Assembly: GCF_900111155.1 (NCBI RefSeq)
Contig: NZ_FOGG01000005.1
Location: 186,001-250,000 of the forward strand
Reading direction: 5' to 3'
Origin: Pedobacter rhizosphaerae
GTDB taxonomy: Bacteria; Bacteroidota; Bacteroidia; Sphingobacteriales; Sphingobacteriaceae
DNA length: 64,000 nt
Part shown: positions 1 to 9,367 of the stretch, piece by piece
Layout of the letters: each line of letters opens with the position of its first letter
Position numbering within the stretch: position 1 is the stretch's first letter
The notes under the pieces: generated by a model
The model's input: only the letters and a program-made list of their open reading frames with translations
Told to the model about the DNA's origin: nothing
Databases searched by the model: none
Made by a program: the position numbers and the translations under genes

Positions 1-1530
1 CTCTTAAAGTATGATAAAAAGATCAGCAATTCTTTAAAGATGAATGCCAATATAGGGGGGAGTCAGATGAGAAATGAATACAAGAAATCAGAGCTTCGTG
101 CTGATGGTTTGGTTATTCCGGGAGTATATAAACTGGATAATAATGCCAGTCCTTTGATATCGGTTCCGGATACAGCCAGATATAGAATCAACAGTTTATA
201 TGCCGCTGTTTCGTTTAGTTTTAAAAATTATCTGTTTTTAGATTTAACTGGCAGACAAGATTGGAGCAGTACTTTAGCAACTCCGTTTAGAACAGATAAT
301 GTAGGGTTTTTCTATCCTTCGGCAAGTGCTTCTTTTGTACCGTCAGATCTTTGGAAAATGCCTGCAGCCATTAACTTTCTTAAATTAAGAGCATCGGTGT
401 CGCAAGTAGGTAGTGGGGGCACAACCCCTTACCGTACGGCATATAATTACAATTTAGCATCTAACGGTATCTACCCGGATAGTGCGATGACCAATCCTTC
501 GGTGTTACCCAACCCCAATTTGAAACCCTTAAAAACAACCACAATAGAGGTAGGAACAGAGTTGCGCATGTTCAAAAACCGCTTGAGTTTTGATTTTGCA
601 GCGTATTATGGCAACACCAAAAATCAAATTTTAAATCGAATTGTAGACCGTGCAACAGGTTATAGTGTGGCTGTTTTTAACGTGGGGAATGTTGAGAATA
701 AGGGGATAGAATTAGCGGTAAACGGAACGGTATTACAGACTAAAAAATTTAAATGGCAGTTAAACGGAACATTTACTGCAAACAGAAATCTGATTAAAGA
801 ATTGGCTGATAGCTCAGTTGTACTAAGAACTGGTGCCCTTGGTGGTGGACAAATTGTAGCCAATGTTGGTGGTAGTATGGGCGATTTATGGGGTAGAGGA
901 TATTTGCGGTCTCCAAGCGGACAGATCATTTACGATGCGGCTACTGGAAATGCTAAAACCGGAAATGATTTGGTGTTTCTGGGTAATACCATGCCAAAAT
1001 TCAGATTTAGCTTCGGTACAACCATTACTTATGATCGCTTTAGCCTGAGCGGTTTATTCGATGCACAATTGGGTGCTGTGGCACATTCGCTAACCTTTTC
1101 GAGAATGGCAGCGCTAGGTAAGCTGAATTTGACTTTACCGGGCAGATATAATGGTGTAGTGGGTGATGGAGTAGTTCAGAATGCCGATGGTTCATTCCGC
1201 CAGAACGATGTAGTGGCCACAAATTTAGAAAGCTTTTATACTTCGCTATACGGTTCTGATCAGGCAGAGGGCAGTATTTTCAGAACAGATTATTTGAAAT
1301 TCAGAGAGGCTAACTTAACTTATGCCTTTAGTACACCGTTTTTAAAACGCATAGGTTTTAACAAGCTTACCCTTGGCGTATATGGCCGTAACTTATTTAT
1401 TTGGTCACCTTGGCCAGCATTTGATCCTGAATTCGGAACATTATCGGGTACTGATATTGTTCAGGGGTTTGAAACCGGTCAGCTTCCATCCACCCGTAGT
1501 TATGGTTTCCGTTTAGTTGTGGGTTTATAA
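1..1530 (+). CDS. SusC/RagA-type TonB-dependent outer membrane receptor, C-terminal part
   Basis: This is the last 509 residues of a SusC-family outer membrane receptor. The frame is open through base 1, so the signal peptide, carboxypeptidase-like domain and plug lie outside the window. What is visible is beta-barrel: alternating aromatic strands with long polar loops, ending in the final strand STRSYGFRLVVGL, typical of SusC C-termini. The SusD-like partner starts 10 bp downstream, giving the usual SusC-SusD order. SusCD pairs import ligands across the outer membrane with TonB energy. The downstream phosphodiesterase and GlpT genes suggest a phosphorylated ligand such as a glycerophosphodiester; this is inference from context. 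Confidence 0.93.
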   Translation, partial: LLKYDKKISNSLKMNANIGGSQMRNEYKKSELRADGLVIPGVYKLDNNASPLISVPDTARYRINSLYAAVSFSFKNYLFLDLTGRQDWSSTLATPFRTDNVGFFYPSASASFVPSDLWKMPAAINFLKLRASVSQVGSGGTTPYRTAYNYNLASNGIYPDSAMTNPSVLPNPNLKPLKTTTIEVGTELRMFKNRLSFDFAAYYGNTKNQILNRIVDRATGYSVAVFNVGNVENKGIELAVNGTVLQTKKFKWQLNGTFTANRNLIKELADSSVVLRTGALGGGQIVANVGGSMGDLWGRGYLRSPSGQIIYDAATGNAKTGNDLVFLGNTMPKFRFSFGTTITYDRFSLSGLFDAQLGAVAHSLTFSRMAALGKLNLTLPGRYNGVVGDGVVQNADGSFRQNDVVATNLESFYTSLYGSDQAEGSIFRTDYLKFREANLTYAFSTPFLKRIGFNKLTLGVYGRNLFIWSPWPAFDPEFGTLSGTDIVQGFETGQLPSTRSYGFRLVVGL

Positions 1531-1540
1531 AATTAGAATT

Positions 1541-3112
1541 ATGAGAACAGTGAATAAAATAACGAGCTATATATTAATAACAGCGGTAAGTACATTGATT
1601 TTTTCTTGCAAGAAAGATTTCAATGAAGTAAATACCGATCCAATAGGTAAATCTTCGGTTTCTGCCAATCAATTACTTTCACCGGCACTGGTAAATGTAT
1701 TGTCATCAAACATGGTGCGTAACCGTAATTTCAATAATGAACTGATGCAGGTTACGGTTGACATCAGTGATGCAGAAGGCAAGGTATTCAGGTACGATGT
1801 TAGACGTACCTGGGCAGATTACACCTGGAATTCCTGCTATCCGGAACTCACCAACTTTCGTGATATGTATACGATAGCGAACAGGCCAGAAACATTAAAT
1901 GCCTCTTACAAAGCAATATCATTAATTACGCAGGCCTGGGTTTTTCAATTGCTAACAGATGTGTATGGCGATGTTCCTTATTTCGATGCCAACAAAGGTA
2001 AAGATGGCGTATTCGAGCCGGCATTTGATAAACAAAAGGATATTTACCTGGATCTGTTTACCAAGTTAGAAGAAGCCAATAAACTTTTAACTGAAAATAA
2101 AGCGATTGTAGCCACTGGCGATCCTGTATATCAAGGAGATGTGTCTAAATGGCGCAGGCTTGGTAATTCTTTGTATCTAAGGTTGTTGTTACGTTTATCA
2201 GGCAAGGCTGAGGTAAGTGCCCAGGTTATTGCTAAAATCAAGGAGATTGCCGAAACCAATAAGGCTAACTATCCAATTATGGAAAACAATACGCACACCG
2301 CAAAAATTCTCTGGAATGGCACCAATAGCAGTACAGCTGTGTTTTCCTCTCCCTTTATGATTAGTGTTAGGGCCGTTGATTTTAGAACCCCTGCTATCAC
2401 AGAGTTTTTTATGAATAATTTAACTACCTGGAATGATCCAAGACTGAATAAGGATTATGGGAAAAATGGGATCAACAGATGGGGGATAGCCTCTGGCCCG
2501 AATGGATTTGTAGGGGTTCCAAGCGGTTACGACGCAGGAACTTCTTATGTAAAGCAATCTTACTTTTATTCGGATGCCACAACTAATAATCCCACTACTT
2601 TACAAACAGATCCTTACACGGGCATCATCATGAATGTGGCTGAGGTTGATTTTATCCTTGCAGAAGCAGCTGCAAAAGGTTGGATTTCTGGAACTGGTGA
2701 GGCTTATTATTTAAAAGGAATTGCCGATGCGGTTAACTATTGGTTGCCAGATAGATTTAAAAGCGTAACTGATCCCGCCTTGCTTAGCTATGTAATTGCG
2801 GCTGATATCGATTGGAATAATAATTTACCAGTCGACAATGTAGCACCAGGCTCACAGAGTAAGATGGAAATGATCCACCTTCAAAAATATTATGCACTGT
2901 TTTTGGTCGACTTTCAGCAATGGTTGGAATACCGCAGAACTCAGCATCCAATTTTACCAAAAGGTACTGGTTTGGCTAATGGCGGTAAAATGCCTTCCAG
3001 ATTGAACTACCCATTGGTAACCCAGTCTACAAACCCAACAAGCTACAAAAATGCTGTTGCATCGCAGGGTGCTGATGATATTAACACCCTTGTGTGGTGG
3101 CAAAAACCTTAA
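1541..3112 (+). CDS. SusD/RagB-like nutrient-binding lipoprotein (SusD-like_2 type)
   Basis: A 523-residue surface lipoprotein that caps the SusC channel and binds the ligand. The lipobox is LIFSC near residue 22 followed by KKDFNEVNTDP, the characteristic start of this family. The TPR-like body includes the conserved QLLTDVYGDVPYFDA segment and a C-terminal LEYRRTQHP region. I chose ATG at 1541; a TTG eight codons upstream (1517) overlaps the SusC end and would put extra residues before the signal peptide. It follows SusC directly and is followed after 13 bp by a DUF5689 lipoprotein, so the three are very likely one operon. Ligand is unknown from sequence alone. Confidence 0.93.
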   Translation: MRTVNKITSYILITAVSTLIFSCKKDFNEVNTDPIGKSSVSANQLLSPALVNVLSSNMVRNRNFNNELMQVTVDISDAEGKVFRYDVRRTWADYTWNSCYPELTNFRDMYTIANRPETLNASYKAISLITQAWVFQLLTDVYGDVPYFDANKGKDGVFEPAFDKQKDIYLDLFTKLEEANKLLTENKAIVATGDPVYQGDVSKWRRLGNSLYLRLLLRLSGKAEVSAQVIAKIKEIAETNKANYPIMENNTHTAKILWNGTNSSTAVFSSPFMISVRAVDFRTPAITEFFMNNLTTWNDPRLNKDYGKNGINRWGIASGPNGFVGVPSGYDAGTSYVKQSYFYSDATTNNPTTLQTDPYTGIIMNVAEVDFILAEAAAKGWISGTGEAYYLKGIADAVNYWLPDRFKSVTDPALLSYVIAADIDWNNNLPVDNVAPGSQSKMEMIHLQKYYALFLVDFQQWLEYRRTQHPILPKGTGLANGGKMPSRLNYPLVTQSTNPTSYKNAVASQGADDINTLVWWQKP

Positions 3113-3125
3113 TTAATTTTTGATT

Positions 3126-4652
3126 ATGAAAATAACTTTAAAATATATCCTTTTACTAGCAGCAGTTGCTGGCATTTGGACTGGATGTAAACGTGATAGT
3201 GATTACATTAAAGTGAGTGCCAGTGCCTTTATATCAAATTTTGATTTAAAAAAGATCTATAAAGAAACTGACTTAACGTTAAACGCGGATTTACTGTCGG
3301 GGGCAACCTTCATTAAGGGGGTTGTTATTTCTGATTTTAGATCGGGAAATTCACCAGCGGGATTATTGATTTTACAGAATAGCAGAATTACCGGGAGTGG
3401 GATAGATTCTTTAAGGGGAATGGCCTTTAATATCGGTTCTGATGCCTCCAAATATGTTACAGGAGATTCAGTGCACATTAAAGTAGATGGTGCAGTATTG
3501 AAAAGAACCAACGGGATTTTACAAATTACGAACTTGCCAAACGGAGCGGTAAATAAGGTTGCCAGTGGACGAACAGTTAATACACAACTGATTACGATTG
3601 GCGCATTTCTGGCTTCACCACAGCGTTATGAAAGCACATTGGTTACTATTGGAAGTGCAGTGGTAGAACCGGAACCAAAGGCAAACGAAACCTTTGTAGG
3701 GGACAAAATAATAGACGATGCAACAGGAAAAGCAGTTGTGCATACCGAAACGGGTGCAGCATTTGCTGGCGAGCAATTGCTGATTAGTGGTAACTTTAGC
3801 GGGATTCCATTTCTTCAGCTCAGCGGCACCAACAGAATGCAAATTTGGATGCGTTCTATCCATGATTTCAGCTTTGCCATTTTACCTAAGTTCTCTCCAG
3901 CTATTATTAGCGGATATTTGGTAGATCCGAATAGTACAGACGGAAATTATGAGTATATCCAGTTTCTCGCAACAGCAGATATAGATTTTTCTAAAACACC
4001 GTATTCAGTCATCACCAATAATAATGCCGGAGCATCCACTTTCCCGCTTCAAGGCTGGGTAACAGGTGGAGCGAGAACCTATAAATTTAAACTCAATACA
4101 GGAAAAGTATCCAAGGGCGAGTATTTCTATGTTGGTGGTTCTCCAAAGCGCATAAATGGAAGTGGTAGTACTGATATAAGCTCCTCTAAATGGATGGCTA
4201 GTGTAGATTATACAACAGTGGCCGGTGCCGATGGTGTGGGTACTCCAACGGGAAATCTCCTGGCCAATAGTGGTAACATTGCAGGTATTGCCATCTTTGA
4301 AGGTACTGCAATTGACTTAAATTCAGTTCCAATGGATGTGATTTTCTATGGTGGCTTAGGAGGTAATTTCTACAGCGCAGGTCCGCCAGCTGTAGGGTTT
4401 AGAATCACGAACACCGATTTTTATAATACCATAGATCCTGCATCTAATGGTAAAATAAGGCAGGAATTTATGGGTGCAGGAAAAAATACAACCCGTTTAG
4501 CTTTCCCAAATGCAATCAGTTTTGTTCAGTTGGGAGGTGTTTATAATATGAAAGGCAGATGGTTAACCAAAAGAGCCATGCTAAATATTTCACTAACAGC
4601 TACTTCAACCATTTCTCAAATTGAAGGCGGAACCACCCTAAGTGATAACTAA
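3126..4652 (+). CDS. DUF5689-type surface lipoprotein
   Basis: A 508-residue lipoprotein with lipobox IWTGC near residue 20. The N-terminal half resembles the DUF5689 family seen downstream of SusCD pairs: a short ISNFDLKKIYKE lead-in, a GVVISDFRSGN segment and an OB-like nucleic acid or sugar binding region. The C-terminal half is beta-rich and may be a second binding domain (lamin-tail-like segments cannot be confirmed by eye). I chose ATG at 3126 over the TTG two codons earlier. It probably serves as an accessory surface binding protein of the SusCD complex. A perfect 11-bp hairpin 6 bp downstream separates it from the phosphoesterase gene. Confidence 0.8.
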   Translation: MKITLKYILLLAAVAGIWTGCKRDSDYIKVSASAFISNFDLKKIYKETDLTLNADLLSGATFIKGVVISDFRSGNSPAGLLILQNSRITGSGIDSLRGMAFNIGSDASKYVTGDSVHIKVDGAVLKRTNGILQITNLPNGAVNKVASGRTVNTQLITIGAFLASPQRYESTLVTIGSAVVEPEPKANETFVGDKIIDDATGKAVVHTETGAAFAGEQLLISGNFSGIPFLQLSGTNRMQIWMRSIHDFSFAILPKFSPAIISGYLVDPNSTDGNYEYIQFLATADIDFSKTPYSVITNNNAGASTFPLQGWVTGGARTYKFKLNTGKVSKGEYFYVGGSPKRINGSGSTDISSSKWMASVDYTTVAGADGVGTPTGNLLANSGNIAGIAIFEGTAIDLNSVPMDVIFYGGLGGNFYSAGPPAVGFRITNTDFYNTIDPASNGKIRQEFMGAGKNTTRLAFPNAISFVQLGGVYNMKGRWLTKRAMLNISLTATSTISQIEGGTTLSDN

Positions 4653-4658
4653 ATATTT

Positions 4659-4684
4659 AAAGGTCAATTGCAGAATTGACCTTT
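4659..4684 (+). terminator. hairpin terminator after the SusCD-DUF5689 genes
   Basis: Perfect 11-bp inverted repeat aaaggtcaatt / aattgaccttt (4659-4669, 4674-4684) around a gcag loop. It is followed by a modest T-rich stretch. It may attenuate rather than stop transcription into the phosphoesterase gene. Confidence 0.65.
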
Positions 4685-4754
4685 ATTGTAATCTTATATT
4701 AATAATTAAGTAATTCAAATTAGGTTTTTTTGTTCCCTGTAAAACAAATATCAT

Positions 4755-6161
4755 ATGAATAGAAGATCCTTTATCCAAAAAACAAGTCTGTTAACCACTA
4801 CCTTATTTGTAAGCCTGAAATCCTTTTCTTCTCTAATAGCTGTAGACGGATTAGTAAGCGGGAGGGTAACCAGTAAAGGAAAAGGTATTGCGAATGTGGT
4901 CATATCTGATGGATATAGTGTAGTACAAACGGATAAAAATGGTAGCTATCAAATTCAATTGCATGAATTGGCCCGTTTCGTTTGGATTAGTACGCCTGCC
5001 GGTTATGAATTTAAAACAGAAAGCAGTATTGCCCGTCACTATTATAAGCCTGACACCAATGGTCAGTTAAACTTCGACATTAAGCCCTTAAAACAAAACG
5101 ACAATAAACACAATTTTATCATTTGGGCAGATCCACAGGTAAAGAATAAAAAGGATGTGCAGCAGATGATGGAGACTTCTGTTCCTGATACCCGCAGGGT
5201 GGTACAAAGCATGGGCAATACTCCGGTGCATGGAATCGGTGTTGGCGACCTGGTTTGGGATAACTTTGATCTTTTTCCAGCTTATGATGAAGCGATAGCT
5301 AAAATCGGTATTCCATTTTTTCAGGCATTGGGTAACCATGATCAGGATTACAGGCAAGGGGGAGATGAAACTTCCGATCGTACTTTTCAGGCGCATTACG
5401 GACCTACCTACTATTCATTTAACCGGGGTAAAGCACATTATGTAGTTTTAGATGATGTAAGGTACCTGGGTGTAGAGCGTACTTATGATGGTTATATCAC
5501 CCCAACACAATTAGAATGGCTGGCTAAAGATCTTCAGTATGTACCAAAGGATGCCTTATTGATTATCAGTTTGCATATTCCGGTTCACAATCAGGTAAAG
5601 AATAGAGAAGATTTTTATGCGGTATTGAAAGATTTTAAAAACGTTCACATTATGTCTGGCCATACACACTACAATAAAAATGTGATCCAACATGGCATTT
5701 TTGAGCATAACCACGGTACGGTATGCGGTGGTTGGTGGACCGGCCCCATTTGTGAAGATGGAACACCAAGAGGTTATGGGGTTTACGAGGTAGATGGTAC
5801 GAATTTAAAATGGTATTATAAATCTACAGGAAGAGACAAAAATGAGCAGCTGGATATATATGTGGATACCTTGACCAATCAAAAGCGGTTAATTGCGAAT
5901 GTTTGGAACTATGATCCGGACTGGAAGGTAGAATACTTTTTAGACGGTAAAGCGATGGGTACACTCGCTCAGCAAGAAGGATTTGATCCTTTGGCTGTGA
6001 AACTTTATAAGGGAGATAAGCTGCCCCAACCGAGAGCTTTTGTTGAACCACGTTCTACTGATCACTTATTTATGGCACATTTTGGTCCTGAGGTTAAGGA
6101 TGTAAGGGTAGTGGCTACAGATCGTTTTGGAAAAAAGTATGAAGCTAAAATTAATTCTTAA
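4755..6161 (+). CDS. secreted calcineurin-like metallophosphoesterase
   Basis: A 468-residue exported phosphoesterase. The N-terminus has twin arginines (MNRRSFIQKTSLL) and a hydrophobic stretch, consistent with Tat or Sec export. Residues 30-110 form a carboxypeptidase-regulatory-like beta sandwich (MetallophosN type). The calcineurin core follows with D126-P-Q128 (in place of DxH), GDLVWD 164-169, GNHD 193-196, H274 in LHIPVHN and GHTH 302-305, so the two-metal site looks complete. A MetallophosC-type beta domain closes the protein. Its place between SusCD and a glycerophosphodiesterase suggests it releases phosphate or cleaves phosphodiesters or phosphomonoesters brought in through SusCD. 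Substrate is inferred only. Confidence 0.92.
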   Translation: MNRRSFIQKTSLLTTTLFVSLKSFSSLIAVDGLVSGRVTSKGKGIANVVISDGYSVVQTDKNGSYQIQLHELARFVWISTPAGYEFKTESSIARHYYKPDTNGQLNFDIKPLKQNDNKHNFIIWADPQVKNKKDVQQMMETSVPDTRRVVQSMGNTPVHGIGVGDLVWDNFDLFPAYDEAIAKIGIPFFQALGNHDQDYRQGGDETSDRTFQAHYGPTYYSFNRGKAHYVVLDDVRYLGVERTYDGYITPTQLEWLAKDLQYVPKDALLIISLHIPVHNQVKNREDFYAVLKDFKNVHIMSGHTHYNKNVIQHGIFEHNHGTVCGGWWTGPICEDGTPRGYGVYEVDGTNLKWYYKSTGRDKNEQLDIYVDTLTNQKRLIANVWNYDPDWKVEYFLDGKAMGTLAQQEGFDPLAVKLYKGDKLPQPRAFVEPRSTDHLFMAHFGPEVKDVRVVATDRFGKKYEAKINS

Positions 6162-6200
6162 AAGCAGTGTAATCAAATCATATACAGATAGTTATTCAAG

Positions 6201-7100
6201 ATGAAAAAATATTTAATAGCGGCACCGATTTTATTTTGTTCGATGATAAGTTTTCATGCCAATGCCCAGGTTAAATTCCCCGCATTTAGTGCAGAAGCCC
6301 ACCGGGGAGGAAGAGGTTTAATGCCTGAAAATACCATTGAGGCCATGTTACATGCCATGACCATCAAAGGGATCACAACCTTAGAGATGGATACACACAT
6401 TACCAGCGATAATAAGGTAGTGGTTACACACGATGATTATTTAAGCCCGGCATTTATGCTTACGCCAGATGGCAAGGAAATACCTAAAACGGATGCTAAA
6501 AAGTATCCTATTTTCGGAATGACCTACAAAGAAGTTAAGTCGTTTGATTTAGGGAGTAAATATTTCGAGTTGTTTCCTCAACAAAAGAAAATCAAAACGC
6601 ATATCCCGCTTTTGGCCGATTTGATAGATGCCGTACAGAAGGATATTAAGAAAACAGGAAACAAACAGTTTTTTTATAATATTGAAACCAAATGCGATGT
6701 TAAGGGAGATGGGGTTACCAATCCGGAACCAGAAATCTTTGTTAAACTCCTGATGGATGTCATTATTAAAAAGAAAATCACGCCCTATGTTGTGATTCAA
6801 TCTTTTGATAAACGAACCATTCAAATCATCAATAAGAAATATCCTGATGTTAAAACATCTTTTCTGGTAGCCAATAAGAAAACGTATGATGAAAACATTG
6901 CTGATCTCGGTTATAAACCATTCATTTTAAGCCCGGTTTGGCAAATGGTTAATGAAGAGCTGATTGCTAAAGCACATGCCGATGGTGTAAAAATTATTCC
7001 CTGGACAGCGAATACGCTAACTGATATTCAAAAACTCAAAGCGCTAAAGGTGGATGGTATTATCTCTGATTATCCTGACATCTTATCACAGGCGAAATAA
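6201..7100 (+). CDS. periplasmic glycerophosphodiester phosphodiesterase
   Basis: A 299-residue GDPD-family enzyme with a cleaved signal peptide ending HANAQ. It hydrolyses glycerophosphodiesters to glycerol-3-phosphate plus an alcohol. Catalytic features are present: HRGG 34-37, PENT 42-45, the metal ligands E62 and D64 in LEMDTH, and H77 in VVTHDDY. A second acidic cluster (YNIETK) occurs near residue 155. It starts 39 bp after the phosphoesterase stop and precedes a GlpT-type permease, so hydrolysis in the periplasm and uptake of the product are encoded side by side. GlpQ-like in role; the symbol is withheld because several GDPD subtypes exist. Confidence 0.94.
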   Translation: MKKYLIAAPILFCSMISFHANAQVKFPAFSAEAHRGGRGLMPENTIEAMLHAMTIKGITTLEMDTHITSDNKVVVTHDDYLSPAFMLTPDGKEIPKTDAKKYPIFGMTYKEVKSFDLGSKYFELFPQQKKIKTHIPLLADLIDAVQKDIKKTGNKQFFYNIETKCDVKGDGVTNPEPEIFVKLLMDVIIKKKITPYVVIQSFDKRTIQIINKKYPDVKTSFLVANKKTYDENIADLGYKPFILSPVWQMVNEELIAKAHADGVKIIPWTANTLTDIQKLKALKVDGIISDYPDILSQAK

Positions 7101-7107
7101 CCTTAAC

Positions 7108-7285
7108 AAGGCTGTATCATCAATTATGGTTGTTCTGAGGTCCTGAGCTTCCCGATGTAAAATTGGAGCAAGTTGCGGAAGGATTGATGGAAACTGCATT
7201 TTGGACGTTTCGATTACCTGAACCGATTTTTCATCGGAATACTCAACGTGATCGCATTCAGGAAATTAATTAATGATACAGCCTT
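7108..7285 (+). repeat. 178-bp element with 19-bp inverted ends (MITE-like)
   Basis: The gap between the GDPD and glpT genes is bounded by inverted repeats: aaggctgtatcatcaatta at 7108-7126 and taattaatgatacagcctt at 7267-7285, 18 of 19 positions pairing. The interior contains a short ccgat..atcgg hairpin and no convincing gene. The arrangement looks like a miniature inverted-repeat element or a long bipartite hairpin. No target-site duplication is obvious and no transposase is nearby. Confidence 0.6.
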
Positions 7286-7309
7286 AATTACTTTTACCAC
7301 TAACCAAAT

Positions 7310-8650
7310 ATGAAATTAACTTTATTCCCCGCTCCAGCAGCGCACAAACCGCTATTGCCCGAAGATCGCGTAAACTCCAGTTACTGGAAGCTTCGCTTAC
7401 AAGTATTTGCAGGTATTTTTTTAGGTTATACAGCCTACTATTTTGTAAGGAAAAACTTCTCTTTCGCAATTCCGGATTTGATTAAACAAGGATTTACCAA
7501 AGCCCAACTTGGGGTGGCACTTTCGGCCTTATCCATAGCTTATGGCTTTAGTAAGTTTTTAATGGGAAATGTTTCAGACCGAAGCAACGCAAGAATCTTT
7601 TTGCCTGTAGGTTTGACCTTATCAGCATTAACCATGGTATTGATGGGGATTTTTCCTTTTGCAACCTCATCGGTAACAATCATGTTTGTTTTATTATTTA
7701 TTAATGGCTGGTTTCAGGGGATGGGTTGGCCGCCTTGCGGGAGGGTTGTGGTGCATTGGTATTCCATTAAAGAGCGTGGCAGGGCCATGTCTATCTGGAA
7801 TCTGGCGCATAATGTAGGTGGTTTTCTAGTTGGGCCACTAACCATTTGGGCCATTGAAATCTTTGCCGGCTGGGAGAGTAAGCTCTACTTCCCGGGCATG
7901 GTAGCTATTGTTTTTGCATTAATCGCTTACTTATTAATCAGAGATACGCCTCAGTCATGTGGTTTACCTCCAATAGAAGTTTACAATAACGATTATGCCA
8001 AAACCTACGATCAATCGCAAGAAAAGGAGTTTACTGCAAAGGAGATATTTTTCAAATACGTATTCAATAACCGCTTGCTCTGGTACATCGCTATCGCCAA
8101 TGCATTCGTTTACTTAGTGCGAAATGGAATTGTGAACTGGGCACCAACCTTCCTGGGTGAAGCCAAAGGCTACAGCGCAAGCCAGGCCGCCTGGTCTTCT
8201 TCATTTTATGAACTTGCTGCTATACCGGGTACCTTATTATGTGGTTGGTTAAGTGATTATATTTTTAAAGGTCGAAGGGCACCTGTAACTATAATTTATA
8301 TGGCTTTAACCATGATATTTGTTCTCCTATACTGGAAAAATCCTGTAGGAAATATGTGGCTTCAAAATCTATCCTTGTGGTCAATTGGTTTCCTCATTTA
8401 TGGACCTGTTATGCTCATTGGGGTCCAGGCTTTAGATTTAGTGCCTAAAAAGGCTGCAGGTACTGCAGCTGGCTTAACAGGATTATTTGGTTACTTTATC
8501 GGCGATCTGCTCGCCAATGCAGCGGTAGGTAGCTTGGTAGACCACTATGGTTGGGATGCGTGTTTTATCACCATTGCAACCGCCTGTTTACTGGCAATAT
8601 TTTTTACAGCCTTTACTTGGAAGCGAGAAAAGCTTAACTTAGGTTTATAA
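7310..8650 (+). CDS. glpT: MFS organophosphate permease, GlpT/UhpT family (glycerol-3-phosphate transporter)
   Basis: A 446-residue, 12-TM major facilitator of the organophosphate:phosphate antiporter family. The N-terminus carries YWKLRLQVFAGIFLGY and the conserved YYFVRKNFSFAIP stretch with the substrate-binding Arg. It is followed by the GFSKFLMGNVSDR loop and WFQGMGWPPCGR, all hallmarks of GlpT/UhpT proteins. It would exchange inner-membrane phosphate for glycerol-3-phosphate. The preceding secreted glycerophosphodiesterase provides exactly that product, which favours GlpT over UhpT. The 178-bp inverted-repeat element sits immediately upstream and leaves only 24 bp of its own leader. Confidence 0.92.
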   Translation: MKLTLFPAPAAHKPLLPEDRVNSSYWKLRLQVFAGIFLGYTAYYFVRKNFSFAIPDLIKQGFTKAQLGVALSALSIAYGFSKFLMGNVSDRSNARIFLPVGLTLSALTMVLMGIFPFATSSVTIMFVLLFINGWFQGMGWPPCGRVVVHWYSIKERGRAMSIWNLAHNVGGFLVGPLTIWAIEIFAGWESKLYFPGMVAIVFALIAYLLIRDTPQSCGLPPIEVYNNDYAKTYDQSQEKEFTAKEIFFKYVFNNRLLWYIAIANAFVYLVRNGIVNWAPTFLGEAKGYSASQAAWSSSFYELAAIPGTLLCGWLSDYIFKGRRAPVTIIYMALTMIFVLLYWKNPVGNMWLQNLSLWSIGFLIYGPVMLIGVQALDLVPKKAAGTAAGLTGLFGYFIGDLLANAAVGSLVDHYGWDACFITIATACLLAIFFTAFTWKREKLNLGL

Positions 8651-8674
8651 TAATCATTCTAATCAATAATCTCT

Positions 8675-9367
8675 ATGCAAAAGATTTTTCATAAGGCAAT
8701 GCTTGTAGTTGCTTTTATCCTAACAGGGTATACTTCTTCAACCTTCGCGCAAATTGTTAAGTGGGATAGTACCCATCGACCAGGTAAGTATAAGGAACTG
8801 GTAGCTAAATTTAAAGAAGAGCCAAAATCAAAAAAAGACATTGTGTTTTTAGGCAATAGCATTACCGCAGGAACCGATTGGGCTAAATTGTTAAACCTTC
8901 CCCAGGCAAGGAACAGGGGGATCTCAGGCGATATTTCTTTTGGCGTGTTAGAGCGTTTGCAAGACGTGATTGATGGAAAACCTGCTAAAATTTTCATTCT
9001 TATCGGGATCAATGACATCTCAAGGAATATCCCGGATAGTGTAATCCTAAGGAACTATAAAACCATTATTTCGAGAATTAGAAAGGGATCTAAGAAAACA
9101 CAGATTTACTTCAATACCCTATTACCCGTAAATAGTGCTTTCGATAAGTTTAAGAACCATTACGGTAAAGATGAGCACATTCTATGGTTAAATGATGAAA
9201 TCAGGCAATTGGCCGCTAAAAATGTAACCATTGTTGATCTGTATCCCATCTTTACAGATGAAAATAAACATTTAAAAGCCAATTTGACTAAAGATGGCCT
9301 TCACCTGATTCCGGCAGGGTATGAGGTTTGGGCAAAATTTCTTCAGGAAGCGGGTTATTTAAAGTAA
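8675..9367 (+). CDS. secreted SGNH/GDSL hydrolase
   Basis: A 230-residue exported esterase of the SGNH fold (signal peptide ending STFAQ). Block I is FLGNSITAG with nucleophile S62; the block II Gly is in RGISGD; block III is IGINDIS; and block V is KDGLHL with D207 and H210. These proteins are often annotated as sialate O-acetylesterase-like or lysophospholipase-like; the substrate cannot be assigned from sequence. It lies 24 bp after glpT, so it probably belongs to the same unit. Deacylation of a phospholipid or an acetylated glycan before phosphodiester cleavage would fit. The last 9 bp overlap the convergent bioD gene. Confidence 0.9.
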   Translation: MQKIFHKAMLVVAFILTGYTSSTFAQIVKWDSTHRPGKYKELVAKFKEEPKSKKDIVFLGNSITAGTDWAKLLNLPQARNRGISGDISFGVLERLQDVIDGKPAKIFILIGINDISRNIPDSVILRNYKTIISRIRKGSKKTQIYFNTLLPVNSAFDKFKNHYGKDEHILWLNDEIRQLAAKNVTIVDLYPIFTDENKHLKANLTKDGLHLIPAGYEVWAKFLQEAGYLK

